Below, in pieces: positions 63,086-64,000 of a stretch of DNA of 64,000 bases (its first letter is position 1; the number at the start of each line of letters is the position of its first letter). The position numbers and the translations under genes were made by a program. The stretch spans positions 62,001 to 126,000 of the forward strand of contig JAFQDE010000019.1 in NCBI GenBank assembly GCA_017416155.1, given 5' to 3'. This DNA comes from Tyzzerella sp. (lineage in GTDB: Bacteria; Bacillota; Clostridia; Lachnospirales; Lachnospiraceae). A model generated the notes under the pieces. The model had not been told where the DNA came from and did no database searches. It saw nothing but the letters and a program-made list of their open reading frames with translations.

Positions 63086-64000
63086 TTAAATAACAATATC
63101 CGCCGAAATCATTTCTGCAATTTTATTTGTATTCTCAACAACAACCTCGTACGCTGTATCCTCTCCAAGACATTGGAATTCTTCTAACATTTCCTCTGTT
63201 GTCCGTATATGCAAACCATAGTCATCCGGTGAAGTATCATACCCCATAGATTCCAACAAAGCACTTCTTGCAACAGAATCCTCTTTATAGATATAATGTG
63301 CATCACTAGTTGCCACTACCGGTAAACCTAATTTCTTACCAATTCCTACAATCTTCTGATTCATTTCTCGCAAATCATCCTCGCTATTCACTTCGTCATA
63401 ATAAGAGTGAGTGCACATAAACAGATCATTTGCAACTGGTTGAATTTCCAAATAATCATAAAATCGCGCAATTACACTACATTCGTTCTCCTCTTCCCCC
63501 ATTAGAATGCCAGAATAGAGTTCCCCTGCTTCGCACGCTGACCCTATTAGCAAACCTTCTCGATATTTTTGCAACAAACTTTTAGGTACTCTAGGGCGAC
63601 GTTGGTAATAAGTTTCATTTGATTCATGTATAATCTTTTGCAGATTTTCGAGACCTTTTTGATTCTGCACTAATACCGTAGCATGATAAGAAGGACTGTT
63701 TTTAATGATTCCCGCATTGCCAGCACAAAGCTCATTTGCTTGTTTCCATGTTTCTATCTTCATAGATTCTAATGTTAACACAAACTTATTAAATATCCCT
63801 ACAATCAAATTCATATTCGCTTCAATTCCTCGCATATCCGAACGCTCAACCCCTAGTTCTCTTGCCACCATATGAATTTTATATCTATTCAAAGTAGGTA
63901 AGAGCAAACGACTCAATGCCAACGTATCAATCCACGTGTTCTTCAGTTGCAATCCACATTTTTTGAAATTAGCATTTAAAAATCCCATTTCAAAAGTTAC
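63086..64000 (-). pseudogene. PolC-like DNA polymerase III fragment (Exo-PHP part, 3'-truncated, partial)
   Basis: About 304 residues continue past the window edge. They match PolC from inside the exonuclease domain (TFEMGFLNANFKKCGL; WIDTLALSRLLLPTLNRYK) through PHP-type sequence (RRPRVPKSLLQKYREGLLIG SACEAGELY split across the region; ARFYDYLEIQPVANDLFM; VVATSDAHYIY), then stop at NKIAEMISADIVI. The polymerase domains, normally about 900 more residues, are absent. The exonuclease looks dead: the Asp after the conserved F is Glu (TFE), and the HRA-x-x-D block is MRGIEAN. I take it as a decayed polC duplicate. Confidence 0.75.

Overview
The window reads as a chromosomal segment of a low-GC, spore-forming Clostridia member, most likely of the family Lachnospiraceae. 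This is inferred from gene content, not from a marker-gene search. Supporting signs are strong AAGGAGG ribosome sites, a spoIIM-like gene and a spoVB-like flippase, a THF riboswitch ahead of an ECF folate transporter, a Gram-positive LexA box before recA, ribonuclease Y, a PolC-type polymerase fragment and an ilvB with a cysteine-rich insertion. Most genes lie on the minus strand. I saw no rRNA, tRNA, CRISPR array, insertion sequence or prophage.

Layout. 1-2150: polar amino acid ABC transporter. 2211-7346: gdhA, nadE-hslO and a methyltransferase. 7402-9990: an orphan Rpn-type nuclease and a tandem class II aldolase. 9997-13356: ilvB-ilvN-ilvE from a consensus promoter. 13353-14706: toxin-antitoxin-like module 1 (DUF3990-like protein plus an HTH partner) with a palindromic operator in its promoter. 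14761-16979: folT-thyA-folA behind a THF riboswitch. 16986-17537: a ParE toxin with a 56-residue antitoxin. 17796-22477: pyk, an inactive-looking rhomboid, a small zinc protein and gpmI. 22482-26244: rhamnose genes rhaB-rhaA and an AraC regulator. 26308-40742: an inositol regulon, namely a DUF5107/TPR gene, a PHP gene, an iol operon, a divergent LacI regulator and an iron-sulfur aldo/keto reductase. 40803-44031: gap-pgk-tpiA. 44103-47319: iscR-nifS-nifU-mnmA. 47383-48052: HEPN/MNT pair. 48364-50838: flippase, spoIIM and a Nudix hydrolase. 50884-57002: rny, recA-recX, a left-handed beta-helix protein and topB. 57067-60258: asd and queH-argH. 60372-61877: a NitT/TauT-type ABC pair whose permease is cut short. 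61888-63057: toxin-antitoxin-like module 2, homologous to module 1. 63086-64000: a degraded PolC-like fragment running off the edge.

How it works together. The glycolytic genes (gap, pgk, tpiA, gpmI, pyk) cover most of the lower pathway. The inositol operon encodes every step from inositol to malonate semialdehyde except the IolJ aldolase. Three near-identical 58-bp promoter boxes, before the iol operon, the DUF5107 gene and the PHP gene, tie those transcripts together, and the LacI-type regulator gene at 38682 is the likely reader. Folate uptake, thymidylate synthesis and dihydrofolate reduction share one riboswitch-controlled transcript.

The most unusual content is the pair of modules at 13353-14706 and 61888-63057. 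Each has a DUF3990-like (ADP-ribosyltransferase-like) gene overlapping a downstream gene for a conserved uncharacterised partner. In module 1 the partner carries an extra C-terminal HTH and the promoter holds a perfect operator. In module 2 the HTH is absent and the module sits exactly between two genes that have both lost their 3' ends.
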